Shown here one piece after another: positions 8,478 to 17,392 of a stretch of 42,625 bases of DNA; the stretch's first letter is position 1; every line of letters begins with the position of its first letter. Below the pieces are notes generated by a model. It ran no database searches. It was not told the DNA's origin and was given only the letters and a program-made list of their open reading frames with translations. This stretch comes from an uncultured Gammaproteobacteria bacterium (GTDB lineage: Bacteria; Pseudomonadota; Gammaproteobacteria; GCA-001735895): assembly GCA_937894085.1 (NCBI GenBank), contig CALCSG010000149.1, positions 1 to 42,625 on the forward strand, given 5' to 3'. The position numbers and the translations under genes were made by a program.

Positions 8478-10409
8478 ATGGAACCTGAACAGTTAGCACG
8501 GCTCAGTTTTATGGTTATAGAGGATCAAAAGTTCCAGCGTGAAGCGTTGGTATTATTGCTCAATAGTATCGGTGCCCAGCATGTACTGGAAGCTGAGCAT
8601 GGGCAGTCTGCGCTGGAGCAGCTGAAAAAGTTACACACTACCATCGACATCATCCTGTGCGACGTCGACATGCCTACAATGGATGGTATGGCCACCATGC
8701 GGCATTTGTCTAATATGGATTACCCGGCTTCCATCATTCTGGTGAGTGCAGTGGGTCATGCTCTTCTCACCTCGATTGAAGCCATGACAAGAGCCTATGG
8801 CCTGAAATTGCTCGGTGTCATGCCTAAACCGCCGTCGCGCGGCATATTGCAGTCCCTGCTAAATAACCATACCAGTTCAATCAATAAACCTCGGGGTGTT
8901 GTTATTCGTGGTGTGCCTGTCACTTTGCAGGATATAGATTCTGCCCTCAAAAAAGGTGAATTTATACCGTATTTTCAACCCAAAGTGTCTATGAAAAGCG
9001 GCAAAGTCGTCGGTTTTGAGGCGCTGATACGCTGGAACAACCCTGCCCGGGGGTTGTTGATGCCAGGTGCCTTCCTGAAAATCGCGGAAGAGGGTGGTTT
9101 GATGGATCGCCTGACCTGGGTAATGCTGGAGAAATCTGCAGCCATTTGCAAGAAATGGCGAGATCAGGGGTTAAAGTTGTCCGTATCGGTCAATCTGTCG
9201 CTGAGTTCTTTGAGCCGCATTGAGTTGGCCGAGCGAATCATTGAAGTCATCACCCGGCAGGGGCTACAACCTGACGGTATGATTATGGAGGTCACCGAAA
9301 GTGCGGCTATGACCGATATAGGACATTGCATTGAAAATCTGGCACGTCTTCGATTACACGGTTTTGGTCTTTCCATCGACGACTATGGCACCGGCTATTC
9401 TTCCATGCAGCAATTGACCCGGGTACCCTTTACCGAACTTAAGATTGATCAGTCCTTCGTTATGGGCGCCAGCCAACATGAAAGCGCACGTCTGGTGGTG
9501 GAGTCCAGCCTGGATATTGCCAGAAAAATGGGCCTTCAATCTACCGTGGAAGGTATCGAAACGGCAGAGCAATGGGTCATGCTCAGAAATATGGGCTGCG
9601 ACATCGCGCAGGGTTACTGGATAGCCAGACCGATGCCGGAATCAGCTATAATAGGTTGGGTTGAGAGATGGAATAGAACCTCCAATCAACTACCCGATGC
9701 TCCCCTGCAGTCAGCGCTGAAAGTTTTGCTGGTAGAAGATGAGGATTTCCAGCGCGACACTTATGCCGACATGGTAACACAGCTTGGGTTTGGCTGGGTT
9801 CGTACGGCAGAGAATGTAGCCGAAGCGCTATTACGCCTGGCTGAATCCGACTATGACCTGATTATAACCGATGTCCAGTTAGGTGGACCCACCGGGCTCG
9901 ATCTGGCTGAACTGATCCGCACCAGGCAAACCCCGGCGAGTCCGGCGACGCGTATCATCGTGATGACCGCACACGATCAGGATCAGGACATGATGCTAGG
10001 TTCCATCGCACTGGATATCAATGGTTTAACCACCAAACCTGTGCCCCCGCGAGTCATGCGAGAAGTTATCCTGAATGCCATGAAAGAAGAATTTATCCCG
10101 CGCGATTGTTCCACCTATACAGAATCGACCCGGGAGGAACCCGTTGCCCCAGTGTCGACTACCCTGATACGAGTCGATGAGTTTGCAGAAACCGCTAACA
10201 ACCCTGTCGATTGCCTGCGAATCCCATTGGACAAGCTGTTACCCGGCATGACCCTCGACGAGACCGTGTATTCAAAGGATAAAATTCTTGTGCTATCTTC
10301 AGGCTTTAAGCTTACCGACAGTGTAATCAATCGCTTACAGGATATCCGCAAAGTACTGGCCTGTTCGGATATCCAGGTTGTTTGCCCCGAGTCTTCTGAG
10401 GTGGATTAG
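8478..10409 (+). CDS. REC-EAL-REC protein, probable c-di-GMP phosphodiesterase response regulator
   Basis: Receiver domain at about 8-125 (Asp62 in CDVDMPTMDG), EAL domain at about 155-395, second receiver at about 415-530 (Asp465 in ITDVQLGG) and a C-terminal module with LLPGMTLDETVY that resembles the domain found next to HD-GYP and HDOD proteins. The EAL domain keeps the expected catalytic residues: EALIR (Glu181), EVTES, DDYGTG, the Lys in LKIDQSF and the Glu in GIET, so hydrolysis of c-di-GMP is likely. Two receivers on one phosphodiesterase suggest dual phosphorylation input, perhaps from the HPt of the hybrid kinase 47 bases upstream. The start is ATG 8478, preceded by AGGTGA at 8467-8472; an in-frame GTG at 8469 overlaps that site and is less likely. 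The gene following is separated by 183 bases. Confidence 0.93.
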   Translation: MEPEQLARLSFMVIEDQKFQREALVLLLNSIGAQHVLEAEHGQSALEQLKKLHTTIDIILCDVDMPTMDGMATMRHLSNMDYPASIILVSAVGHALLTSIEAMTRAYGLKLLGVMPKPPSRGILQSLLNNHTSSINKPRGVVIRGVPVTLQDIDSALKKGEFIPYFQPKVSMKSGKVVGFEALIRWNNPARGLLMPGAFLKIAEEGGLMDRLTWVMLEKSAAICKKWRDQGLKLSVSVNLSLSSLSRIELAERIIEVITRQGLQPDGMIMEVTESAAMTDIGHCIENLARLRLHGFGLSIDDYGTGYSSMQQLTRVPFTELKIDQSFVMGASQHESARLVVESSLDIARKMGLQSTVEGIETAEQWVMLRNMGCDIAQGYWIARPMPESAIIGWVERWNRTSNQLPDAPLQSALKVLLVEDEDFQRDTYADMVTQLGFGWVRTAENVAEALLRLAESDYDLIITDVQLGGPTGLDLAELIRTRQTPASPATRIIVMTAHDQDQDMMLGSIALDINGLTTKPVPPRVMREVILNAMKEEFIPRDCSTYTESTREEPVAPVSTTLIRVDEFAETANNPVDCLRIPLDKLLPGMTLDETVYSKDKILVLSSGFKLTDSVINRLQDIRKVLACSDIQVVCPESSEVD

Positions 10410-10548
10410 TCAAAATAGAAAGCATGAAAGATTTTGCGACAGGTCATATAGTACTATTTCAATGTAAAGATTTAATTTTGACATGCGTAAGATTGACCTC
10501 GTTGTTATTCATCAACAGGATGCGCCACTGTTTACTAGCCTGGTTTCG

Positions 10549-10568
10549 TTGCTATCGAGGGATAGCAA
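10549..10568 (+). promoter_or_regulatory. Stem-loop in leader of the HisKA_2 kinase gene
   Basis: TTGCTATC and GATAGCAA form a perfect 8-bp stem with loop GAGG, ending 16 bases before the AGGA ribosome site at 10584. There is no T run, so it is not an intrinsic terminator. It lacks the hexanucleotide loop (A at 1, G at 4) of known ANTAR targets. Confidence 0.4.
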
Positions 10569-10592
10569 GAAATTATTCCATTCAGGACCTTT

Positions 10593-13448
10593 ATGAAGAA
10601 AGAATCAACACTCAGTAAAACCGGCTTATTGGAGGAGATCGAACAGCTTCGTACTGAAAACGCACGCCTCAGGAAAGCACAGGGAATGGATAAAGCGGAA
10701 CAAATCGCGATAGATAAAATCACAGGGAAAGCTGATGAAAACATGACGCAGTCGATCATTGAGAATACCCATAGCGTGATCTATGTGAAGGATCTTGAAG
10801 GAAAATACCTGCAAATCAATGCCCGCTTTGAAAACCTGTTAAAAATTAAACGTAATGCGATTATTGGCCATACCGATTACGATATTTTACCCACTGAAAT
10901 GGCCGATACTTTTCGTGAAAACGATTGCGAGGTTCTGAACAGGAAACAACTCATAGAGTTCGAGGACAGGGTTCCTTTGAACGGTGTGATGCATACCTAC
11001 TTAACGATGAAGTTTCCACTGCTCGATGCAAATCAGAAAATCTATGCAATCGGTGGAATATCTACCGATATTACGCTGCAAAAGGAATTGCTGCACAACG
11101 CGATTAGAAACGAAGAATTGCTGAAAGAGGCCCAGACCTTAGCTCATCTCGGTAACTGGAGTCATGATCTGATCAGTGGTCAGGTTAGCTGGTCTGATGA
11201 ACATTTTCGTCTGTTCGGTTATCAGCTGAATTCCATTGTCCCCGGATATGAGCATTTTATTAATGCGGTCCATCCCGATGATCGCGACATGCTATTTACC
11301 AGGATTGACAATGCAATAAGGCTTAATAAGAATGAAACTTATTCAGTTGAGTTCCGGGTTTTGATTAATACTAAAATTCGTTACCTGAGTACGAGGTTCC
11401 AGGTCGAATTTGATGCGACGGGTAAAGCGCTGAGACGGTTTGGCACCAGTATGGATATCACCGACAGGAAACTGGTCGAACAGGATCTTTTGAAAAGCCG
11501 CGCACTGCACGAATCCGCACAGCAGCTGGTTAGCCTGGGGCATTGGGAACTGCAACATAAGGGAATAAAAAAACTCTTCTGGTCCGATCAGGTGTATACA
11601 ATATTCGAGCTGGACAAGAGTTGTTTTAACCCATCTTATGATAAGCTTTTCGATGCCATTCACCCGGAAGACAGGGAACAGACGAGAAAGGCATTTACAG
11701 AGTCAGTCACTAACCACTCCCAATATAATATTATTCATCGACTACTGATGCAGGATGGAAGAATAAAATTCGTACAGGAAATTGGCAGTACGAGTTATAA
11801 CGATGCGGGAGAAGCACTCACCACTATCGGTACCGTACAGGATATCACGGCTATCCATAAAGCCGCATTAACCATGCAGCAGGCTTACGCAGAATTGCAA
11901 TTAACTCTGGATAAACGATCCGATGATTTGAGTGAGTTGAGTGAGCAGGTTGAGCAGGGTGTGCTAAAGCATATGGAGATGGTGAAAACGCTCAGGGATG
12001 AGCGTGATTTTGTCAAAAGCCTGATTGATATCGCACAGGTGATCATACTGGTACTGGACAAGGATGGCAGAATCGTACGTTTCAACCCTTATCTGACCAG
12101 TCTTACGGGGTATTCGCTGTCCGAGACCAGGGGTAAAAACTGGTTCGAAACCTTTATCCCCGATATTCACCATTCGAGTCTAAAACGACTCTTCAACATG
12201 AGTGTTGCTGGCGCTAAAGTCAGGGGGAATGTCAATCCCATCCTGACCAAAGATGGTGCGGAACGAATCATAGAGTGGTGGTCCGATCCTATGCTCAATG
12301 TCTACGGAGAGAGCAGCGGGCTGTTGGCTATAGGTCAGGATATCACCCAGCACCAACAGATCATCAACGAGCTGGAAACTGAACGTCTACTATTACGCAC
12401 CCTGATAGAAGAAAGCTCGTCGATTATCTGTTACAAAAACAGGCAGGGCAGATGGTATGTAGCCAACAAGGCAATTTTGAATTTATTTGGATTGCATAAC
12501 ATTCAATATAAGGGCATGTCGAATCAGCATATGTTTGAGTTAGTAGATCCTGTTGTACGTGATGCTTTTGAGACTTGCATTGGCTGGGAGGAAGATGTCT
12601 GGAAAAACAGGGCTCCAATTACTAAAGATTTAAAGATACCTCAGGCCGACGGCTCGAATAAAATTTACCAGATAACAAAAAAGCTTCTTTATAATCAACT
12701 CAACAAGGCTGAAGCTATTCTGGTCATAGGGCATGATATAACCGATAGAGAAATAGCTAAACGCCAACGTCTGGCAGAAATGAGGCAACAAAAGAATTCC
12801 CTGGTGAGAGAGGTGCATCACCGCATTAAGAATCATTTACAGGGACTAAAAGGTCTGCTCAATTTACACAAAAATAACAACCCCGAATATGATCAAGCTC
12901 TTAATGAAGCAATCAGCCAGATTAATTCGATAGCGGTTGTTTATGGACTACAATCGCAGAATCAGGATACGAGTATTTACTTTTACGAGATGCTGGGTGC
13001 CATCATTGAGGATATTGAAAAGCTGGATAAATTAGATCTAGCCCTCATTCTTGACCCGCAACAAATTAATTTTCAGATTGATGCCAATCAGGCCGTGGCG
13101 CTGTCCCTGGTAATAAATGAATTACTCATGAATGCTTTAAAACATAGGCGAATTCTGGATATCGATGCTGGAGTCGATGTCCAGGTCAGTAGTCGATCTG
13201 AGGGTGAAGTTACTTTCCTTTACATAGAAAATAACGGTGTTCTCCCGCAAGGCTTCAACTTTCAGGCGGGCACGGGTTTAGGGACTGGCCTGGAGCTGGT
13301 AAAAACCATGTTGCCATCGAAAGGGGCAAGTTTAAGATTATTTCAGCAAGGTGACCGGGTAGAAGCAGAGCTTGAACTCTGTGCGCCTTTAATCAAACAG
13401 CAGGCTGTAACCCCAGGTAGTAATGAAAATGGAGAAAATAATGATTGA
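10593..13448 (+). CDS. Multi-PAS sensor histidine kinase of the HisKA_2 family
   Basis: A 951-residue cytoplasmic kinase. An N-terminal leucine-rich coiled coil (about 8-30) leads to five PAS-type domains at about 50-160, 170-290, 300-420, 465-590 and 595-720, with a coiled coil at about 420-460. The phosphoacceptor domain is HisKA_2, with EVHHRIKNHLQGL at residues 740-752 (His742), followed by a HATPase domain at about 830-940 (NELLMNALKH, GLGTGLELV). HisKA_2 kinases commonly act on ANTAR regulators, as EutW does on EutV, and the next gene is exactly that. The start has AGGA six bases upstream. The gene overlaps the ANTAR gene by eight bases, which implies coupled translation. PAS 2 and 3 resemble the middle PAS domain of the hybrid kinase upstream, so domains have been shuffled within this locus. 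Confidence 0.94.
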   Translation: MKKESTLSKTGLLEEIEQLRTENARLRKAQGMDKAEQIAIDKITGKADENMTQSIIENTHSVIYVKDLEGKYLQINARFENLLKIKRNAIIGHTDYDILPTEMADTFRENDCEVLNRKQLIEFEDRVPLNGVMHTYLTMKFPLLDANQKIYAIGGISTDITLQKELLHNAIRNEELLKEAQTLAHLGNWSHDLISGQVSWSDEHFRLFGYQLNSIVPGYEHFINAVHPDDRDMLFTRIDNAIRLNKNETYSVEFRVLINTKIRYLSTRFQVEFDATGKALRRFGTSMDITDRKLVEQDLLKSRALHESAQQLVSLGHWELQHKGIKKLFWSDQVYTIFELDKSCFNPSYDKLFDAIHPEDREQTRKAFTESVTNHSQYNIIHRLLMQDGRIKFVQEIGSTSYNDAGEALTTIGTVQDITAIHKAALTMQQAYAELQLTLDKRSDDLSELSEQVEQGVLKHMEMVKTLRDERDFVKSLIDIAQVIILVLDKDGRIVRFNPYLTSLTGYSLSETRGKNWFETFIPDIHHSSLKRLFNMSVAGAKVRGNVNPILTKDGAERIIEWWSDPMLNVYGESSGLLAIGQDITQHQQIINELETERLLLRTLIEESSSIICYKNRQGRWYVANKAILNLFGLHNIQYKGMSNQHMFELVDPVVRDAFETCIGWEEDVWKNRAPITKDLKIPQADGSNKIYQITKKLLYNQLNKAEAILVIGHDITDREIAKRQRLAEMRQQKNSLVREVHHRIKNHLQGLKGLLNLHKNNNPEYDQALNEAISQINSIAVVYGLQSQNQDTSIYFYEMLGAIIEDIEKLDKLDLALILDPQQINFQIDANQAVALSLVINELLMNALKHRRILDIDAGVDVQVSSRSEGEVTFLYIENNGVLPQGFNFQAGTGLGTGLELVKTMLPSKGASLRLFQQGDRVEAELELCAPLIKQQAVTPGSNENGENND

Positions 13449-14100
13449 AAAAGAGTGCAGACTGTTGCTGGTTGATGATGACAGGATCATTTTGGCTACT
13501 TTTTCCAAACAACTGAAAAATGCGGGCTTTGACGTCATCGTGGCCAATAGTGGTGAACAGGGTTTAGAGCTGGCGAGCAGGGATAACGCCATTGATCTGG
13601 CTATTATTGATGTTGGAATGCCCGGTATCAGCGGACTTGAAATGGCTCAACAATTAAAACCTTTAGGGATTGCCTGGATTTTTTTATCGGCCTATGACGA
13701 TCAGGCGACGGTTGAAAGTGCCGTTAATGAAGGTGCCATGGGTTATCTGGTGAAACCGATCGATGTATCAAAAGCAATTCCTACCATCCTCTCAGGTATT
13801 AAAAGGGCCCGAGATATCGATAATTATATAGACACAGAGGCTCGTCTCAGTGGAGCGCTCGAAACAGGAAGTCAGGTCAACGTCGCGGTTGGTATGCTCA
13901 TGGAACGGCATAATCTGGGTAGGCAGCAGGCCTTTGATATGATGCGAAATAAGGCGCGTTCAGAGCGACGCAAGGTAAAGGATGTTGCGCTGGAGGTTTT
14001 ACATGCATGGCATATCTTTAATTTTATTGAAGATAAAAAAGCAGGTCATGCAATAACCGTTTCTCAAAACAGAAAAATCCATGTCGTTAGTTTCAGTTAA
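13441..14100 (+). CDS. Response regulator with ANTAR RNA-binding domain (transcription antiterminator)
   Basis: A receiver domain (about 5-125) with phosphoacceptor Asp57 in AIIDVGMPG and Lys in YLVKPIDV, followed by an ANTAR domain at about 145-205 (VNVAVGMLMERHNLGRQQAFDMM). Proteins of this family (AmiR, NasR, EutV) bind paired RNA hairpins and prevent termination once active. The partner kinase is the overlapping HisKA_2 gene. The start is ATG 13441 with GGAG at 13431; ATG 13423 and 13429 are in frame but have weaker sites. A tail of about 15 residues follows the ANTAR domain. Target transcripts are unknown. The leader of the next gene or other nitrogen or sulfur operons could be targets, but no convincing paired hexaloop hairpin was found in the window. 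Confidence 0.93.
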   Translation: MIEKECRLLLVDDDRIILATFSKQLKNAGFDVIVANSGEQGLELASRDNAIDLAIIDVGMPGISGLEMAQQLKPLGIAWIFLSAYDDQATVESAVNEGAMGYLVKPIDVSKAIPTILSGIKRARDIDNYIDTEARLSGALETGSQVNVAVGMLMERHNLGRQQAFDMMRNKARSERRKVKDVALEVLHAWHIFNFIEDKKAGHAITVSQNRKIHVVSFS

Positions 14101-14576
14101 AAACAGATAGTTTACAATATCAATGTATAAGATTTGATCCACAGTTTACAAATTGAAAGTAGGTCGAAGATCAACATAGATAGTGAATTTTATACCTCTA
14201 AATTCCAAGATTTTTTGGGAATAATTGATCCGCAATATGTGAAAAGTAAAAAAATGGCTATTTGCGGGATGATTGGCAGTCTCTTTAAGGAGGCACAGTA
14301 CTGTATAGTTAACATGCCATAGCTATATGAATCAGGATACTTATTATGACTTCAGGGCAGCAGTGTAATCTATGACTAGATTTCAATCCTGGTATTTACT
14401 TTTGTCGCGACAAGAAAATTTTTTCCGTACGAATGATTGATATGACGGTGAAAAATATTGATGAGTTTGTGTTCGTTACCCCAGAAAAAATAACTGGCAA
14501 ATTTTGCACCTTTTTAGCAATTCATTCGTCATCACTGAACATTAGCACTTTACAATTAACTTATTGGATGAATATT
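14101..14576. other. Long intergenic leader between the ANTAR gene and the rhodanese gene
   Basis: 476 bases, AT-rich. It holds an imperfect hairpin at 14202-14222 (ATTCCAA, loop GATTTT, TTGGGAAT with one bulged G), a longer imperfect pairing between about 14230 and 14270 (ATCCGCAA with TTGCGGGAT), and the palindrome at 14402-14413. A 62-codon open frame from TTG 14134 lacks a convincing start and matches nothing recognised. The rhodanese frame is open back to 14433, but the signal peptide begins at 14577. Confidence 0.5.
14402..14413. promoter_or_regulatory. 12-bp perfect palindrome TTGTCGCGACAA, possible operator
   Basis: It lies 164 bases before the rhodanese start and is followed within four bases by a run of A then T. 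A regulator cannot be assigned. It could also be a weak terminator hairpin in RNA, but the stem is short and has no loop. Confidence 0.35.
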
Positions 14577-15491
14577 ATGAAAAAAATAGTATTAGGTTTC
14601 TTATTGTTTTCAAGTCTTTTAACCGGGATTGCACAGGCAGATCGCGGTTTTTTAGTCGATGCTGAATGGTTATCAGAGCATATTGAAGACGATAATCTGG
14701 TCGTTCTTGAAGTGAGGTATCATCCACACAGGTATTACACCATCGGCCATATCCCCGGTGCAATACAGGTTCAACGGTTTAAAGATCTTGGAGACAATGA
14801 TGGCAATCCGATTATGAGGATCCCATCAAAAGAGGTATTTCAGGCTCGTTTACGAAACTGGGGAATTAATAATGATTCAACTGTAGTTATTTATGATGAC
14901 TCCAGTACCGCACTAGCCTCACGAGTCTATTTTTTACTGGATTTGTTTGGTTTTAATATGGATCAGGTCAAAATCCTGGGTGGTGGGACGATTGAATGGT
15001 CCGCTTTTGAAGAGATGACGAAAGATAAAACAGTGATTGAAACGGGTAATGTGACTTTAAAAGACCGCAATGAAAATAAAGTGGTCGAATGGACCGATAT
15101 TTATGATGATGTAGTTTCCCGTCGAGATCCTTCGGTTTTTTTGCTGGATGCACGCCCACATGATATGTATACCGGTGAAGTAATCAAACATTCTATTCTT
15201 GCCGGTCACATTCCTGGCGCTGTTAACATAGTCAGCCTTGAGGGTACTGAGTCACAAAAATGGATCACTGAGAAAGGTTTAAGCGATATGTATCAATCCA
15301 TTGGAAAAGATAAAACGGTATATCTGTATTGTCATGATGGGTTTCGCATGAGCCTGGCCTACGTACAACTTAAAAGTCTGGGTTATAAAGATGTCCGGTT
15401 GTATGACGGAGGTTGGTCTCATTGGGGTAATCGACTTACTTTGCCTACAGTTGAAGGTGAAAAGCCTTATGCCGGGGATTATGACCTGTAA
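14577..15491 (+). CDS. Exported tandem-rhodanese sulfurtransferase
   Basis: 304 residues beginning with a signal peptide (MKKIVLGFLLFSSLLTGIAQA, cleavage likely after residue 21), so periplasmic. Two rhodanese domains follow. The first (about 25-155) has Asp where the catalytic Cys would be (VIYDDSSTALASR), as is normal for the inactive half. The second (about 170-295) has the active loop YCHDGFRMS with Cys, in keeping with thiosulfate or 3-mercaptopyruvate sulfurtransferases. DARPHDMYTGE and AGHIPGA are typical rhodanese signatures. The start is ATG 14577 with GGATGA at 14566-14571; the frame is open further upstream without signal character. Substrate is not predictable. Together with the DsrE and TusE-like genes it suggests sulfur trafficking, though they are not in one operon. 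Confidence 0.93.
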   Translation: MKKIVLGFLLFSSLLTGIAQADRGFLVDAEWLSEHIEDDNLVVLEVRYHPHRYYTIGHIPGAIQVQRFKDLGDNDGNPIMRIPSKEVFQARLRNWGINNDSTVVIYDDSSTALASRVYFLLDLFGFNMDQVKILGGGTIEWSAFEEMTKDKTVIETGNVTLKDRNENKVVEWTDIYDDVVSRRDPSVFLLDARPHDMYTGEVIKHSILAGHIPGAVNIVSLEGTESQKWITEKGLSDMYQSIGKDKTVYLYCHDGFRMSLAYVQLKSLGYKDVRLYDGGWSHWGNRLTLPTVEGEKPYAGDYDL

Positions 15492-15803
15492 TCCGACAGT
15501 TATTGGTGATTAGTCTTTTGCCAGCATGAAGTATTGCCATACTGGCATTTGAACTTATCACCGAAAAAGACACCGTCAATGTGTATGCGCTGGTAGGAGA
15601 AATTGGGCCACGAAGTTATGAGGAGCATGCTCTAACTTAACACACCATGGGTTCTATAGTTTGCAAAGGAGGGTTCATTTTTCACCTATGGAGAGGAGTT
15701 GACACAATAAGATGATTGGAAGGTCCGTAGTTCACTGGTTTTCAGAGCTCTCATCTCTGAATCTAATAGGCAGATATCACTGAAGGGCTGGTCACTAATT
15801 TAA
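15492..15803. other. Intergenic region without a recognisable gene
   Basis: One short open stretch (about 15527-15639, ending EIGPRSYEEHALT) has no start codon and no family that I recognise, so it may be a gene remnant. A TTGACA at about 15697 has no good partner -10 element. Nothing else was seen. Confidence 0.4.
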
Positions 15804-16593
15804 AGTACCGATGTCACTGGATTTGAACTCAACGACATTTTTGTCGGTAATGGTTCAGCAAGTAATTTTGTGATCGTCGATGAGAATACCTATCGAGCCG
15901 ATATAACTCCGGATGGCTCTGGAAACGTTAGCATTGATGTAGTGACCAACGTTGCCCAGGACGCTTCACTGAATGGAAACACACCTGCATTACTGGTTGT
16001 TACTATACTGACTACTAATGCAGACAATGATGGTATTCCGGACAATGTTGAATGCCCTGCAGGATGGCGATGGTCGGATCGATAACTTCACTGACTCCAA
16101 AAACGATGGACTGGATGACGCTATCGATCCCACTATGTCCCCTGTGGATACTGATGCTGATTCCACGCCTGACTTCAGAGACCTGGACAGTGATGGTGAT
16201 AGTTTAAAAGATCTATTTGATTCTGCCGGGTTGAGTAATGCATTTGACAGTATTAATAAAGGTATTTTAGATAAGCTGCTGGATGTGGACATTGATGGTC
16301 TTGGTGATGTGGTAGATCCTGATGTACCAGGCGGTATCGCGGGTACAATTTTATCCAACCCGGATACAGACGGTGACAGGCAATCCAATTACCGCGACAC
16401 TGACAGTGATAACGATGGCTTGGGTGACGTTTTAGAACTGGTTGATACGAACTGAGACGGAATTCTGGATGGGCTGCAAAAATGTGACGGGCTGGAAACT
16501 GCAGTGCGTTGCACCGGTAGTTTCAGTCCAATGATGCTACTGTTGTTTTTGTCACTGCATTATTTAAGCTTAGAAAGTCTTTCTCCCGGTTGA
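15804..16593 (+). pseudogene. Remnant of a surface protein with bacterial Ig-like domain and thrombospondin type 3 repeats
   Basis: The frame opens directly after a TAA, without a start codon, inside a bacterial Ig-like domain (VTGFELNDIFVGNGSASNF). It continues into ADNDGIPDNVEC, shifts frame near 16055-16070, and goes on in the second frame with aspartate-rich calcium-binding type repeats (DSKNDGLDDA, DTDADSTPDFRDLDSDGDS, DTDSDNDGLGD). A TGA at 16453-16455 interrupts the sequence, after which the same frame reads DGILDGLQKCDGLE and a hydrophobic tail (MMLLLFLSL). Such proteins are large, secreted or outer-membrane adhesins. With a missing start, one frameshift and one nonsense codon, this is a decayed C-terminal part. 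Confidence 0.8.
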
Positions 16594-16996
16594 CTGTCGC
16601 CGCTTGACTGGTATTGATGGGCAGTACTTTTTCAGCGAATGCCGAAGATATCAATGAATGTGGTCTACATAACCCGTTAGACTCTGATGAAAATGATGAC
16701 TTAGCCAGGTGCTTCTATGTCGGTGCGAGCTGGTTGGCCAGCACGCATGTTGACCCGGAAGGCTCGGCTTTTGACTGGAGCACCAATGATAATAGCGATG
16801 CCGGTTATAATCTGTTTGTCGGCTGGCATTTTAAACCGCGCTGGTTTGGTGAACTGAGTTATGCCGATTTGGGTGAAGCCGGTTTATCGAACAGTAACCC
16901 GAGCATTACCGGTAGCGAGAAAATATCGTATAAAATTCCTGCCCTGCATGGGGTGCTGCTGCCAACGACACAGTCTGTGCTTAGTCATTGTGCCTG
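16562..16996 (+). pseudogene. Remnant of an outer-membrane beta-barrel (OmpA-like) protein
   Basis: Read from about 16562, a signal-peptide-like sequence (LFKLRKSFSRLTVAA, stop, LVLMGSTFSANA) is broken by a TGA at 16609-16611. After it comes a mature start EDINECGLHNP, then a barrel-like stretch with alternating aromatic strands (CFYVGASWLASTHV, YNLFVGWHFKPRWFGELSYADLGEAG). After about 130 residues the frame is lost near 16960 at GVLLP. The remaining barrel and any OmpA peptidoglycan-binding domain are absent. Read from ATG 16617 the fragment would have only a truncated signal peptide. It follows the TSP3 remnant closely and both could once have formed one surface locus. Confidence 0.7.
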
Positions 16997-17146
16997 GAAA
17001 TGATGTTCCTTGCTGACGAAGAGGTAGCCAGTCAATGGTTGTCCGAGTCGCCAGATACACGTGAAATTTTCTATCTGCAATCCGCGGTTGAGTTTTCCGC
17101 CGCTTTCTTCGTGCCACTTAGCGAGAAGTGCCGTACCGCAGCGTAA
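16997..17146 (+). pseudogene. C-terminal fragment resembling organomercurial lyase MerB
   Basis: About 50 residues, CLEMMFLADEEVASQW and onward to SAVEFSAAFF, ending at TAA 17144-17146. The spacing of Cys, the Phe-containing strand, the Trp after ten residues and the final helix resembles the MerB C-terminus. The rest of the gene is absent because the sequence joins the broken barrel gene. The identification rests on a short stretch and is tentative. Confidence 0.35.
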
Positions 17147-17345
17147 AAGGTAGAGTGACCCTATCTACAAATAATTTTTAGATTATTTCAGAAGACTGAG
17201 GAAGTCATTTATCAATATTATAAGGCTAAGCAGTAATTTATTTATGCCGCCAGCTGCCACACTTAATATGTTAAATGGTAAATTTTGACTGCAGGTTTCA
17301 AGAAGGATACTGTAAATATTATAACTATATCGATCCTAACCTGAA

Positions 17346-17380
17346 CTGTTCAACGGGCGATTTAATACACCGTTGAACAG
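17346..17380 (-). terminator. Inverted repeat after the DsrE-like gene, possible terminator
   Basis: CTGTTCAACGG at 17346-17356 and CCGTTGAACAG at 17370-17380 form a perfect 11-bp stem with a 13-base loop, 13 bases past the stop of the - strand DsrE-like gene. There is no clear T run on the far side, so termination is likely but not typical. Confidence 0.55.
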
Positions 17381-17392
17381 CTCATGGTCCCC

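Noticed and set aside
14134-14322. 62-codon frame from TTG after the ANTAR gene
   Set aside because: No ribosome site, unusual start, no recognised family; treated as leader sequence.
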